Part shown: in pieces, positions 25,277 to 35,704 of the stretch | Layout of the letters: every line of letters begins with the position of its first letter | Position numbering within the stretch: position 1 is the first letter of the stretch | Source of the DNA: Gaeumannomyces sp. JS-464 | Taxonomy: Eukaryota > Ascomycota > Sordariomycetes > Magnaporthales > Magnaporthaceae | Length of the DNA: 64,000 bases | Direction: 5' to 3' | Assembly (NCBI GenBank): GCA_002197995.1 | Contig: NGZR01000005.1 | Coordinates: forward strand, 2,294,001-2,358,000 | Translations under genes and position numbers: made by a program | Notes under the pieces: model-generated | Told to the model about the DNA's origin: nothing | Database searches by the model: none | Seen by the model: the letters and a program-made list of their open reading frames with translations, nothing else

Positions 25277-26129
25277 CTACGCCACGACCTTGAGCTTCTC
25301 CACCTCGGCGACAGGCACGTCGTCGTCGTCCTCTTCCTCAACCTTGCCGACCAGGCCTTGCTGCCATAGCTGCTTCCCCGTCAGCTTGACGGGCTCTTTT
25401 ATCTTTGCCTTTTTGAGCTCGGCCAGGCGCTCCTCCTCCTCGCGGGCGCGGGCCTCCTCCATCTCCTTCAGGAAGCCCTCGCGCCACCTGGCGAAGGACT
25501 CTGGCGTGACGGGCTCGCCGTGGAACTTCTTGTTCTCCTCGCGCTCGGCCTCGAGGGCGCGCTCCTCGACCTCGCGCTCCTTGGCCTCGCGGCGATCGAC
25601 GATCAGCTGCTCGGCCGACTCCTTGAGCGCCGACACGAGCGTGAACACCATGGCCATGCCCAGGTTCTCCTGTATCGTGTCCTCGAGCCCGGCCAGCAGC
25701 TGCGCCTTGTCGTCGGCCACGCTGAAGAGCGGGTGCTGCGACGTCGAGTTTTGCGGCGCCGCCAGGTCCAGGCGCGGCGGCTTGTCCGGGTACTCCTCCG
25801 GGTACTGCACCGTCAGCAGCAGCACGGGCGGCTCCGTCTCGCCATCGTCCTCGCCCGGCACGTCCAGCGTTATCGAGACGCGGAACTCGGTCTCGGATAT
25901 GTCTAATGTTTCAGGCGGCACCGTCACCTCCCATCCCCGCGTCGGTCAGCCGCCAGCCTGGGAGGGAGGTTGGTTGTTCTGTCAACCAACCGTCTTCGTT
26001 TTTTTTGTCGTTGATATGACGGGGAATAAGGAGGAACAAGGGGGCAAGGGAAGAGCACCAGCACACCTGTGATCTCATCTGGGAAAATCGCTCGAGGACC
26101 TCCCTCTCCTCGACCTGTTTCGCGCCCAC
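25277..26129 (-). CDS. GIR2: GIR2-like RWD-domain protein (RWDD1/DFRP2 family)
   Basis: Gir2 binds Gcn1 through its RWD domain and partners the GTPase Rbg2, acting on polysomes and in the general amino-acid control response. Exons on the minus strand are 26129-26067 and 25902-25277 (donor GTGTGC, acceptor CATTAG). The RWD domain is clear: VEEREVLE, then DISETEFRVSITLDVPG, and the YPEEYPDKPPRLDL motif. A charged helix rich in Glu/Lys/Arg and an acidic end (EEEDDDDVPVAEVEKLKVVA) follow, typical of the family. One base is missing near 26088-26092, where VLESIFPDEIT is expected. The start is unresolved: the codon at the family's usual first position (26127-26129) is GTG, and an ATG near 26259 would need another intron. 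The intact protein would be about 229 residues. Confidence 0.85.
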
Positions 26130-26515
26130 AATTTGTCCTTCGGCCTGTCAGTGAATGAGGCTAGACAGAACAGTTGGGAGCAAGCGTCCTTTCATGAGCT
26201 GCTTTCGCGCGACTGTCGGCTTATTGAGTGCTTGGGTGAGGGGCATTACCAGGAACCATGAGAGCTGCGTCGCAAAGGCACACTAATGGCGGGGCCGGTG
26301 GGGCATCTATCCTTGAGCGTACTAGCGCGCGCCTCACCGCCCGGCATTTCAGCGGACAGGGGACCGAAAAAAAAAATTCAGGGACTTTATCAACGCGATA
26401 ACGGGCGCTTTTTTTTTTCGGGACGCACCAGCGGGAGCCGTCGCGACGGTGGACTGGGTTTGCTTTGCTGCTTTGTCACATATTTTCTAGCAGCAACACA
26501 ACCGCAGACTCTACG
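26130..26515. promoter_or_regulatory. Compact divergent promoter of GIR2 and PUF6
   Basis: These roughly 386 bp separate two translation-related genes facing away from each other. At 26364-26376 is CCGAAAAAAAAAA and at 26409-26421 its exact inverse complement. Inside them, TTATC at 26387-26391 and GATAA at 26397-26401 form a second, nested inverted pair around AACGC. Poly(dA:dT) tracts are known nucleosome-excluding elements and GATAA is the core site of fungal GATA factors. The regulatory role is inference. Confidence 0.5.
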
Positions 26516-28746
26516 ATGGCATCAAAGAGCGCTAGGATTGGCGATAAGCGCAAAGCTTCCGCCGCCGAGAAGCCCAGGTCGGCCAATCGCTCCAAGAAGC
26601 CGCGAGTTGAATCCAGCCGCCAGCCCTTCCAGGCTGAAGGGTCCTCCGAGGACGACAATGTGAAGGGCTTCGCCCCCCTATCTGACGACGACGACGACGA
26701 TGAGGGCGGTGCCAAGCTGAACCCAGCTAGGGCTGAGAGGATTAAAGGCCTCGAGAGGGCTAAGAAGGCCGGCGGCAATGCCAATGGCGACGGGAAGCCT
26801 GGTAAGAGAGCGCCTGGGATGAATCGCCTTGGTGTTTGGATTGGATCGGTGGTGGGCTCGGGAGCTAACCAGGGCGGACAATCTCCACAGCGGCTACTTC
26901 GAAGGAATCGCACGCATTACAAAAGCAGCTGGCCCAGGAGCGCAAGGCCGCAAAGCCCCTGGCTGATGAGCTGGCGCGCACCAAGAAGCTATGGGAGCGG
27001 CTGCGGCGCAAGTCCCATGTGCCCAAGGAGGAGAGGCACACGCTGGTGGAGGAGCTCTTCGGGATCGTCACGGGGCGCATCAAGGACTTTGTGCTCAAGC
27101 ACGACGCCGTGCGCGTCGTCCAGACTGCCATCAAGTACGCGACCCCTGACCGGCGCAAACAGATCGCGCGCGAGCTCAAGGGCACATATGCCCAGCTGGC
27201 CGAGAGCCGATACGCCAAGTTCCTCATCGGAAAGCTGCTGGTCCAGAACGACGACGAGATCCGCGACCTGATTGTGCCTGAGTTCTACGGCAAGGTTCGC
27301 AAGCTCATCAACCACCCGGAGGCCTCATGGATCCTCGACGATGTCTACCGTGGCGTCGCCACCAAGGAGCAGAAGGCCATCCTCCTGAGGGAATGGTACG
27401 GCACCGAGTTTGCCCTCTTCGACGCCACCGCCGAGGGTACACGGGTCGATGCGGACCTCCGCAAGATTTTTGAGAAGGAGCCGAGCAAAAGGGGTCCGAT
27501 CATGAAGTACCTCCTGAACATGATCAACACTTTGATTCAGAAGCAGATGACGGGCTTCACCATGCTGCACGACGCGATGCTGCAGTACTTCCTCAGCCTC
27601 AAGCTAGACTCTGAGGAGCAGAAGGAGTTCATGGAGCTTGTCAAGGGCGACGAAGGCGGCGATCTGCTCAAGAACATGGCTTTCACCAAGTCTGGCGCCC
27701 GACTCGCCTGTCTGCTGCTGGCCCATGGCAGCGCCAAGGACAGGAAACAGATCCTCAAGATGTACAAGGACACGTTCCAGCTCATGAGCGGGGACCAGTA
27801 TGCGCACACCGTCATTCTCACCGCGTACGACGTGATCGACGACACAGTCCTCACGTCCAAATCGATATTTCCCGAGCTCTTTGGCAAGAGCGAGGATCAG
27901 GAGGCGGAGAACGTGGTTGCTGCAGCCAACAATGTCAACGCCAGAACAACCATCCTCTACCCATTCGAGGGTCCCCACAAGTCCCTCTTCCCGCCGAGCC
28001 ACAAGGCCGACCTGGACCTCCTTAAGGATATCCACAAGGTCCGCAAGTTCACGAGCAAGAAGGACGCAGAGGTGCGTCGTAAGGAGTTGATAGCAGCCAT
28101 GTCCCCTCCGCTGCTGAGGGTCATTGCCTCGTCGCCGAAAGACCTAGTGGCAACCTCGTTTGGGTGCCAGTTGGTCACTGAGGTGCTTTTGTCCGCGGTT
28201 GGCGACAAGACCGAGGCTCTCGCGGCGATCGCGTCTACCGCGGAGGGCGACCCGAATCAGGAGCGGGGGTCCACAGAGGAATACCCACCAGTGAAGCCGC
28301 ACGCTGCACAGGACCCTTTCGCGGCGAGGATGCTCAAGACGCTCGCTTCGGGGGCCGCTTCGACAGGACCCTAGGCAAGGTCAAGCTGTCGACCCGCCGC
28401 TCAACTTTGCAGATACTCTGTCGAAGTCATCAAGGAGCACGTTGTGGCATGGGCTACAGGCCCGGGCTCGTTCGTGCCGCTTGCACTACTAGAGGCCGAG
28501 GGCTTCTCGCATGTGGCAGAGCTGACCAAGACGTTGCGCAAGAAGAAGGCGCTGCTGGAGAAGGCGGCGGTCGAGGATACGGCGGAGCAGAAGGCAAAAA
28601 GGGAAGCACTGGCAGCGGGAGAGGGGTCGGAAGAAGCAACCGAGGCGAAGGGCAGTAAAAAGAAGGGCGGCAAGAAGGGGCCGGTGGAACAGGAGCGCTT
28701 GTTGGTGGGTAATGCGGGCGCAAAACTGCTCCTGGAAAAACTGTAA
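26516..28746 (+). CDS. PUF6: PUF6-like pumilio-family ribosome assembly / mRNA-binding protein
   Basis: Puf6 is a nucleolar PUM-HD and CPL-domain RNA-binding protein needed for 60S assembly and, in yeast, for repression of localised mRNA. Exons are 26516-26801 and 26891-28746 (donor GTAAGA, acceptor CCACAG). The N-terminus is basic with an acidic Asp patch (PLSDDDDDDEGG). Pumilio-type repeats follow from about residue 140 (HDAVRVVQTAIKYA, ESRYAKFLIGKLL, HPEASWILDDVYRG, SGARLACLLLAHG), then the CPL region (YPFEGPHKSLFPP, SFGCQLVTEVLL). Three single bases seem missing within about 70 bp (28350-28354, 28385-28387, 28420-28422). Between and after them, VDPPLNFADTL and EVIKEHVVAWATGPGS are readable in other frames. 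The C-terminal Lys-rich segment ends at LLLEKL. The corrected length is about 714 residues. Confidence 0.9.
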
Positions 28747-30230
28747 ATATTTTCCGTTATCTCTTGCATGCATCTACTTGGATGGGGAAAATTACACAGC
28801 TGCTTCGTTGCAGTGAAGACCGTCATGCCGCAGAGAAGCCGTCAGCCTTGGCACCGCACACGATGGTAGCCAGGCGGGCCCGGTCGATGTCCTCGATTTC
28901 AACGGCTAGAGGATGGTTGCATCGCGGCCAAGACAGATGCCAAATCGTGCGGCGGGAATGGGCTCAGGATACCCCCGAATCGCCAATGAAGACAACGGAG
29001 AACTACCGGGCAGACGAGGATTGCGACAGGGCATTGAGGGCTAAGCTAAATCTAAGGGTGGTCCCAAGAGACATGCATGCATGAAATCAGGGGCTGAGGG
29101 TGTGCCTGGATGCGGGTGCGGGTTGCGGCTCAAACATGAAGTGACAAATTGAGCCTGGTTGACAGCTGGCGCCCCTCCCGCCCCTTCTTTTCTTTCTCTC
29201 CCCGGGCCTGTCAGTCAGTCAACTGCAATCAATCACCCCCCGGTTCCAGTGACGTGACCGGCGCGACAGCAAGATCGCCCAACGTGGCGGTTGGCGAGCC
29301 CGGGCCCAACCGTCCAGACATCAGACCAGATCAGATCAGTCCCCAGCCCGGTCAGTTGATGGAGGAGGGTTGGCTGTTGCTGCATGCATGCATACACTCA
29401 CTCAAATACACATTCCATATCCCCAGACATGCGCCAACCCCATGCTTCCCCACGATCCCCCAATACGGGCTCAGCTGGGCGAGGCGTTGGTGGGTGAGAT
29501 CCTGGATACAGGTATTCACTCAGCCGGCCCAACCTGGCTGGCACTGCGCCTCACCGTCGATCTTCGGGGTCGTGTGCCGGGCTACAGCAGAGAAGTAGGT
29601 GCGGCATATGCCTCTTTATTCTCTGTCATATACTCTGCCCAGCCATTGTGGCGTGCATTCATTTATTGAAGAATAGCTGCAGCCCTGGCTTTACACCACC
29701 CTCTCAGCATCCATGCTCGCGGGAGCCAAGCCTCCTGAGGGGTTGTGGACAGCTGCCGTCCGCGACCTGTCCCGCATGACAAAAAACAAAACAAGATGCG
29801 GTACCAACAGCACCGAGATAAACATGGGCAACGGGTGTTGAATTTGATATCCCGGTCCCCCTATTTGAAAACCAAAGCTCTTCTTGGTTGCCTTCTTCGT
29901 CCAAACCTTGTAGTTCAGATGCCTCATCTAGATATAATCCACGATGGCGAACCCTGCCATCACTTCACTTGAGCCTTTATGAACCTTTTCTTCTCCAACA
30001 GCCTACGTACTCCGTCACCCTCCACGTGTCCGCTGCCCAGATAGACTCTCCAGGAAACATGAGTGATAGTTGTCAGGCCAGGTGTCTGACTTGACGAGCA
30101 ACACTCAACCGAGAGATATCATCCAGGCGGCAAACATCGTCTTTGCTGTCTTCAACACTGGCTGGCATTCCCACTACCACAAGGACACAAGAGCAAAAAG
30201 GAACGACAAGAACAAAGATAAAAACACAAA
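28747..30230. other. Intergenic region of 1.5 kb
   Basis: Nothing with a recognisable product is seen between PUF6 and the membrane-protein gene. It contains short TGCATGCATGCAT and CAGATCAGATCAG micro-repeats near 29385 and 29325. Confidence 0.5.
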
Positions 30231-31802
30231 ATGCACATTCCACAGCCAATGTCCAGGTTAAGCCGCGAGTGCCCAGTCGGGAGCTCCTGGTACACCTGCC
30301 AGTCCAACGGGTTCAAGGGCTGCCGTGAGGTCGACCCGTGCGACTTGGCGTCCTGTCCGTCCAGCGCCAGTACTCCGACGGAAGACGCAGCAACAACGAC
30401 AAAAGCCCGGGCAACCACGACAACCATATCCACAGTCATGGCTTCGGTCACCATGACTGTGTCGCCTTCATCATCCGAGGCTGCCAGCGTCATCAGCAGC
30501 AGTAGCACGCTCGCCGGCGACGCCACATCGTCAACGGCCAGCCCAACACAGCCAATGGCACCCCAGTCCCCAGGAACCGGGACCGGCGCCGTTGAAGTGC
30601 CAACCGGGATCACGGGCGGCGGCGCAGGCAGTGGAGAAACGTCGGGCGAAATCCAAGGCGGCGGCAAACCCGCCGAGCTACCGGCGGGCGCCATCGCGGG
30701 GATCGTGCTCGCGGGCACCCTAGTCGTCCTCGCCGTGTGCGCCGTGCTGTGGTGGCGGGTGTGCTGGCGTCGGCGGGCGAGGCGAAGTGAGCACCACCAC
30801 CACGCCCGGGGCCTGACCTGGACGAGCGAGCCCGGCTATTTCGGCCCGGGCGACGACTCTGCTGCCGCCACCCCTAGGATGGGATACTCGGCCGTCATCG
30901 AGGCAGACCGTGGCAGAGCAGCCGCCGTGCCTGCTGCCGCTGGTGCCGCCACGCCAGCACGGGAGACGAGCCGCCATCACCACCACCGGCAGCCGTCACC
31001 GCCCCAGCACTTCTCGGATGGCAAGGGATCCATGATGGTCCCCATCGGCATGGCGCACCCTTACCATACTGCCCTGCCCGGAGGCTATGCGCGCTGGGAA
31101 AGCCCGGACGACATAAAGTGCACTGCGATGCCGCCGCTGGCCGCCGACCGGCGCAGCGATGCCAACAGCGATCTTGTCAGCCCCGTCTCGCCCGAAAGCA
31201 GCAGCGGCGGGCTGAGCAGACAGGGAAGCAGATACACAAGGGAGGCACCGTTTGCTGCTGTTGATGCTGCTACGGCTGCTGCTCAGCACCCGCTGCTGCC
31301 ACCGGGCTACCAGCATCAACCACAACACCCCCAGCAACTAGAATCGGGCCCCAAGTTCGAACTGGACGGCAGGGAGATCTGCCCACCGCCGCTGCCGCCG
31401 CTGCCGCCGCTATCGCAGCAGCGCAGAGACAGCACGGCCATATACCGCCCCGCCCCGCTCCGGCTCGGGTCCAGGGCGCCGCTGCGGCGGCCCCCACGGC
31501 TCGCGCGGAGGGCTTCCGACGCGGGCCCTTACCCTCCGGACATCTCTCACCAGGCGCTGCGCCCCCACTCGCGCTCGCTCAGCGGCGGGGCCGCCGTCGG
31601 TGGCCGCCGGTACTACACCGTGGTGGGACAGCACCAAGACCAGCCGCCGCCCCCCGTGTATCGACGACGGAGCCAGGACCATTACGAGAACTGCCGGGAC
31701 TATTGCGGGGATGTCAGGCCGCGGGCGACGCTCCGGGCCACCAGGCATGAGGTCGAAACCGGCGTCCACGCGGGGAGCTGGTCGGTGTTGAGCCCGGCGT
31801 AG
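30231..31802 (+). CDS. Single-pass membrane protein with N-terminal Cys domain and Ser/Thr stalk
   Basis: Function unknown; its layout is that of a fungal surface or wall-associated membrane protein. The single exon encodes 523 residues. Residues 14-43 form a Cys motif, CPVGSSWYTCQSNGFKGC followed by REVDPCDLASCP, a pattern I know from many uncharacterised fungal membrane proteins that likewise start without a signal peptide. In those the FKGCC pair is usual; here the second Cys is Arg. Residues 45-115 are Ser/Thr-rich and probably O-glycosylated. One hydrophobic helix, residues 152-175, is followed by a strong basic stop-transfer (WRRRARRSEHHHHARG). The cytosolic part is disordered, with Pro-rich and His-rich patches (a second HHHH near residue 246). 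With no N-terminal signal, insertion would rely on the single helix with the N-terminus outside. Confidence 0.8.
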   Translation: MHIPQPMSRLSRECPVGSSWYTCQSNGFKGCREVDPCDLASCPSSASTPTEDAATTTKARATTTTISTVMASVTMTVSPSSSEAASVISSSSTLAGDATSSTASPTQPMAPQSPGTGTGAVEVPTGITGGGAGSGETSGEIQGGGKPAELPAGAIAGIVLAGTLVVLAVCAVLWWRVCWRRRARRSEHHHHARGLTWTSEPGYFGPGDDSAAATPRMGYSAVIEADRGRAAAVPAAAGAATPARETSRHHHHRQPSPPQHFSDGKGSMMVPIGMAHPYHTALPGGYARWESPDDIKCTAMPPLAADRRSDANSDLVSPVSPESSSGGLSRQGSRYTREAPFAAVDAATAAAQHPLLPPGYQHQPQHPQQLESGPKFELDGREICPPPLPPLPPLSQQRRDSTAIYRPAPLRLGSRAPLRRPPRLARRASDAGPYPPDISHQALRPHSRSLSGGAAVGGRRYYTVVGQHQDQPPPPVYRRRSQDHYENCRDYCGDVRPRATLRATRHEVETGVHAGSWSVLSPA

Positions 31803-32421
31803 GTGGCAGGCGTTAACCCTTCTCCGAGCACCTCTTCATTCTCTTCTGTTCTTTTGTTGTTTTTGGCCCTTTGCAGTACCCTTTTTTCTTGACTGGCATT
31901 TTCATTTTCATGTTATGATACCACTTGTTGAGGGATACCCGAGGAGAAACTCATGAATAACCCTAGAGGGAAGAAAACCATGTTCCGATATCGGCTCACA
32001 GTGAGGGAATGCACAAGTGGCAACCATCAGAGTCACACAGTTAGTTGCCGAAATATCAAGGCTCCCTCAAAGAATCGTCGCTTGTCAGATTCAATACTGA
32101 GTGGTTCGCACCTTGGTTGACTTGGTCTCTAGTGTATTTGGGTATTCAGATACGCTCTAAACAGCGTCGCAGTATTCCTATAGTACGCCACCCATGCAGA
32201 TATAACAATAATCAACGCGCAGAAAAAGAGATTGGAAAACATGAAAAGGGGCAAAACATGGCAGAAGATGAGGGAGCCACCTGCCTGATTTCCCGAAAAA
32301 GATGCAGACTTTTTTTTTTGTCTTCTGCGTGCCGATTGCAACTGTAATCATCAAGCCTTGGCAGCTCACTCCCGGCTCTCCAGGGACCGAGACATGCTGG
32401 TTTCCCAAGCGTCTGTTCCAT
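31803..32421. other. Convergent gap between the membrane-protein gene and RPB4
   Basis: These 619 bp include T-rich stretches near 31850-31900 and a poly(T) near 32310. No gene is supported. Confidence 0.5.
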
Positions 32422-33112
32422 TCAGCCCTGATGCTTGCCCATCTCCTCAAGGAGGTCGTCAAGATCGAGGTCGTTGAATTTGTCCTTGAGCGACGGGATC
32501 AGCCGCTTGGCCTCTTCGGACGTTTCGGGACAAAGGGACCCTGAGAAGGAGGTAGCAAAGACCAGGACGAGAGCAAACGCATTAGCAAAAGTAAGGAGAG
32601 CAAAAAGACTGTTGAACACAAATGCCTATGTGGTCGCACACGACGAGGGGGAAATGCCATACCCAGCGCGGCACGCTCGAACTTTGTAAGCTCGGGTCGC
32701 GCCGACAGCAGCCGCTCGACAGCCTCGACGTTCTCCTTCTGCTTGAACCGGGCGAACGCGTCCAGGTAGTCGATGGTCTTGTGAAGAACCCTATAGAGTC
32801 GGAGATGGTACGCGTAGCAACGTCAGACTAGCGCTGTATCTACCAGGTACCTAGGGACCCAGAGAAAGAAAAAAAAAAAAAAAAGTGCGCCGCCGACTAC
32901 CACCCATCCGGGGAGGGGAAATCGTACTCGGTCTCGTTTACGTTTTTGCGCTCGTTGCGGCGCTTGGCCATGAGCGCATTGATGACCAGCGAGGCCTCGG
33001 ACAGGCTCAGCGTCTCGACGCCCTCGAACTCGCCCAGCTTCAGCACCGCGCCGGCCTCCTCCTCGCCCGGCGGCGGCGGCTTCGGTCGTGACGTCTGGTG
33101 CCTCTGCGCCAT
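32422..33112 (-). CDS. RPB4: RNA polymerase II subunit RPB4
   Basis: Rpb4 pairs with Rpb7 to form the stalk of RNA polymerase II and also acts in mRNA export and decay. Exons on the minus strand are 33112-32928, 32790-32663 and 32540-32422, giving 143 residues, normal for the family. The N-terminus runs MAQRHQTSRPKPPPPGEEE, then the conserved LKLGEFEGVETLSLSEASLV and KNVNETE. Exon 2 gives VLHKTIDYLDAFARFKQKEN and ends in ELTKFERAALG. Exon 3 gives SLCPETSEEAKRLIPSLKDK and LDDLLEEM. All three exon joins keep frame. Intron 1 carries a run of 16 T (minus strand) at 32869-32884. The gene is divergent from TRS23, sharing about 0.6 kb of upstream DNA. Confidence 0.97.
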
Positions 33113-33691
33113 GTCGAGGTGTCGCACCGAGACAGACGGGCCTGCTTGCTGCGCCGCGGTCGGTCGAAAGGTCCCCGAGGAAAAGGGTGGGGGAGAGATC
33201 GCGCGTGGGTAGGACTTAAGAGCGGGAGGCTTGTGGGGGTGCAAGCGCCGGGCGCGGAAGCAAGGTTGAACCAAGGCAGCGAGGTGTCGGTGGTGCCTTG
33301 TTGATGATGACGGTTGAGGCTAGCAGCTACCTAAGCCCGGTAGACCCGTCCAGGGACAACCAGAAAGCGGTGGGGCCGCATTGGAATGGACCCCACTTTT
33401 CGCATGCAACCTTCAGACTGGGGGTTGTTTGCCTGCCTCATTGGAGGCGCCACCGGCATCTACTCAAGAAGTGCTCTGTGAGCAAGCGGGCAACTTCCAG
33501 ACGCTTTGATACCACCTATCAGGCGCACACCAGATGAGGGAGGATTCACGGACAAAAACAGGCTGCCGCGAAATATATCCTCTCACATTCCGCGTGAGAG
33601 AAGCTCATGCGGCCCTGTTTGTGCGCCTCAGAAACAGCTCCCCATTCCTTCGTTGGAGGCTGAGTTTGAGAGAGCGAAACCGCCATCATGC
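33113..33691. promoter_or_regulatory. Shared divergent upstream region of RPB4 and TRS23
   Basis: This is the sequence between the RPB4 ATG and the probable first exon of TRS23. No additional gene is seen. The promoter role follows from orientation only. Confidence 0.4.
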
Positions 33692-34347
33692 ATGTCGCCG
33701 CCCCATCAAGCCAAAATCACATACAAAACACAAACGCCCGGTTGCTAACCGCTGCTTGATAATCACCAGGGTGGTCTTCGCGCTTATCATCATCAACAAG
33801 GCCGGCGGCTTGATCTTCAACCGGACCTTCCATGAGGGCGGCCTGAACCAACTCTCGACTAATGATTATCTTGTCCTGGCCGGCACGTTCCATGGGTGAG
33901 TGGGCCTGTTTGTGGCTGTTGTGCTGCCTTGCCGTAGGCACCTTGCCCCGCTGGATGATAACCTCCGGCTTACAATGAACACACGACGGCAGCATCCATG
34001 CCATCACGGCGAGGCTGCACCCCTTGAAGGGCCAGCTTGCCCAGCAGCAGCAGCAGCAGGGCACGGCGCCGGGGCAGGTGCACAACCGCCCGGAGCCGCC
34101 GGGAGGCCTCGAGGTCCTGGAGACGGAGAACTTCCGGATGCAGTGCTTCAACACGCTCACGGGCATCAAGTTCCTGCTCTTCACCGACACCACCCAGGCC
34201 AACGTCGACGTCACCATCAGGAGGATATATGACCTCTACACCGACTACGTCATGAAGAACCCCTTCTACCAGCTGGAGATGCCGGTGCGCTGCGACATGT
34301 TTGACCGCAAGCTCAACTCGTATGTGAGGGAGATCAACAACAGGTAG
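33692..34347 (+). CDS. TRS23: TRAPP complex subunit TRS23 (TRAPPC4)
   Basis: Trs23 is a core longin-like subunit of the TRAPP guanine-nucleotide exchange factor for Ypt1/Rab1 in ER-Golgi and autophagic traffic. The conserved protein begins VVFALIIINKAGGLIF in exon 33770-33895 and resumes at 33993-34347 after a 97-nt intron (donor GTGAG, acceptor GGCAG). Signatures are NDYLVLAGTFHG, FRMQCFNTLTGIKFLLFT, RRIYDLYTDYVMKNPFYQ and EMPVRCDMFDRKL. Between HAITARLHPLKG and GGLEVLETENF is a Gln-rich insert of about 25 residues. The first exon is tiny: the best fit has AT at 33692-33693 joined to G at 33770 across a 76-nt intron with branch GCTAAC, so that the start codon itself is split. The donor (GTCGCC) is weak, so the 5' end is uncertain. 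Total about 160 residues. Confidence 0.9.
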
Positions 34348-34669
34348 CAGGTTACGCATGATAGAGGTTATAGGCCCAGTGTAACCCCGAGAACTGTCCG
34401 ACAACGGTCGGGGTGTCGTGTGTTGTGCGCTTCTTGTATCATGTGCATAAATTAGACCAGAGCAAACACATCAGCGTCTGTCTCTTTCTCCCGCCATAGC
34501 AGGTGCCACATCCATATAGGGACCAAGTCTAATAGTCTAAAAGCGGCACCAGCAGCAAAACGCCAGCATAAGAGAGGTTTGAGACTATTAAAACAGTGGT
34601 GGCGGCGAGCTCTGAAAGAGGCGAATGGGGTGGGGTGCCTCGCGGCCAAGGCGCTAGCGCTCTTTCCTA
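34348..34669. other. Short convergent gap between TRS23 and RPN10
   Basis: These 322 bp separate two opposing stop codons. No gene is seen; overlapping 3' ends are likely. Confidence 0.5.
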
Positions 34670-35704
34670 CTATGAGGTATCCATCTTATCACCGTCGCCC
34701 GACTTTCCGCCCTTATCGCCGTCCTTCTTGTTGTTTTTGCTCCCACCGGCCTTGTCGAGCAGGGGCGCCGACTCGTCCTGCTCCTCGACCGACTCGAGCG
34801 ACGCCTTGGCGGCAGCCTCGGCCTCCTCCCTGGCACGTTTCTCCTGCCGCGCGTTCTCCTCCTCCATGCTCATGCGTAGCGCAAGCGCGAGCTCCGGGTC
34901 AGCGGAGGGGTCAAAGCCCAGCTCGCCGAACTCGCCGCCGTCGCCACCGCCACCGCCCCCGGAGCCGCCGCCCATCCCCGCCCCGAGGCCGCCGCGGCGC
35001 CCTCACCAAAGATTGGCGTCGCGATCAGCTGGTCACTGAGCAGGTTGCCCGACGGCGGGATCACTACCAGGTGGCTGTTGCCCTCGTTGTTCTTGACCTT
35101 GTCGTTGAACGCCTGCAGCTTGCTCCTTGTCTCGTCGTCCAGGTCGCCAAACAGCACAAAGTCGACAGTCACGTTGTTCTTCTTGAGCTTGCCCGCCAGC
35201 TGCACCAGCGCCTTCTGCTCGTCGGTCACGGGCGAGCAGACGAAGGCGACTATGCGGGTGCGTTGGGTCGTGTTCTGGCGATGTTTGAGCGCCAGCTGGA
35301 GGAAGGGTCGCAAGGAGTTAGCACATTATTGTCCGCCTTGGGTTGTAACGGACCATTCTTCAAGGTCCTGCCGTAATATCCATGATACAAACGGGGCTTT
35401 GGTTTAAACTCACACTCGCAACCTGGATACTGGTGGCTAGGTGAGAGGTGCCATGTATCTTCTTCCTGGTGCGGTGCAGGCCCTCCAGGATCTTTCCTTG
35501 GTCTGTCGTCAGGGTCACTAGAACCTCGGGACCTTTACCTCCCAAGCTCATCAGGCCGACCGACGACTCTGGGTTGCCCGAGATGACGTGCTGGAAGATG
35601 ACGTTGACAGCATCGGCCTGAGCGTCGAAGCGGGTTGGCGCGTAGTCTCCATTGCGGCTGCTCTCGCTGTTGTCCACAACGAGCATTACCGCTTCGAGAG
35701 GCAT
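34670..35704 (-). CDS. RPN10: 26S proteasome ubiquitin receptor RPN10
   Basis: Rpn10 is a ubiquitin receptor of the 19S regulatory particle, bridging base and lid. Exons on the minus strand are 35704-35414 and 35295-34670 (donor GTGAGT, acceptor CTCCAG). The VWA domain starts at once: MPLEAVMLVVDNSESSRNGD, then NPESSVGLMSLGGKGPEVLV, LATSIQVAS joining LALKHRQN, and VAFVCSPV. It ends near VDFVLFGDLDDE and SHLVVIPPSGNLLSD. A Gly-rich linker leads to a ubiquitin-interacting motif, DPELALALRMSMEEE, and a Lys/Asp-rich tail. One base is missing in the C/G-rich linker near 34976-34985, and the UIM lies in the shifted frame. The corrected length is about 305 residues. Confidence 0.96.
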
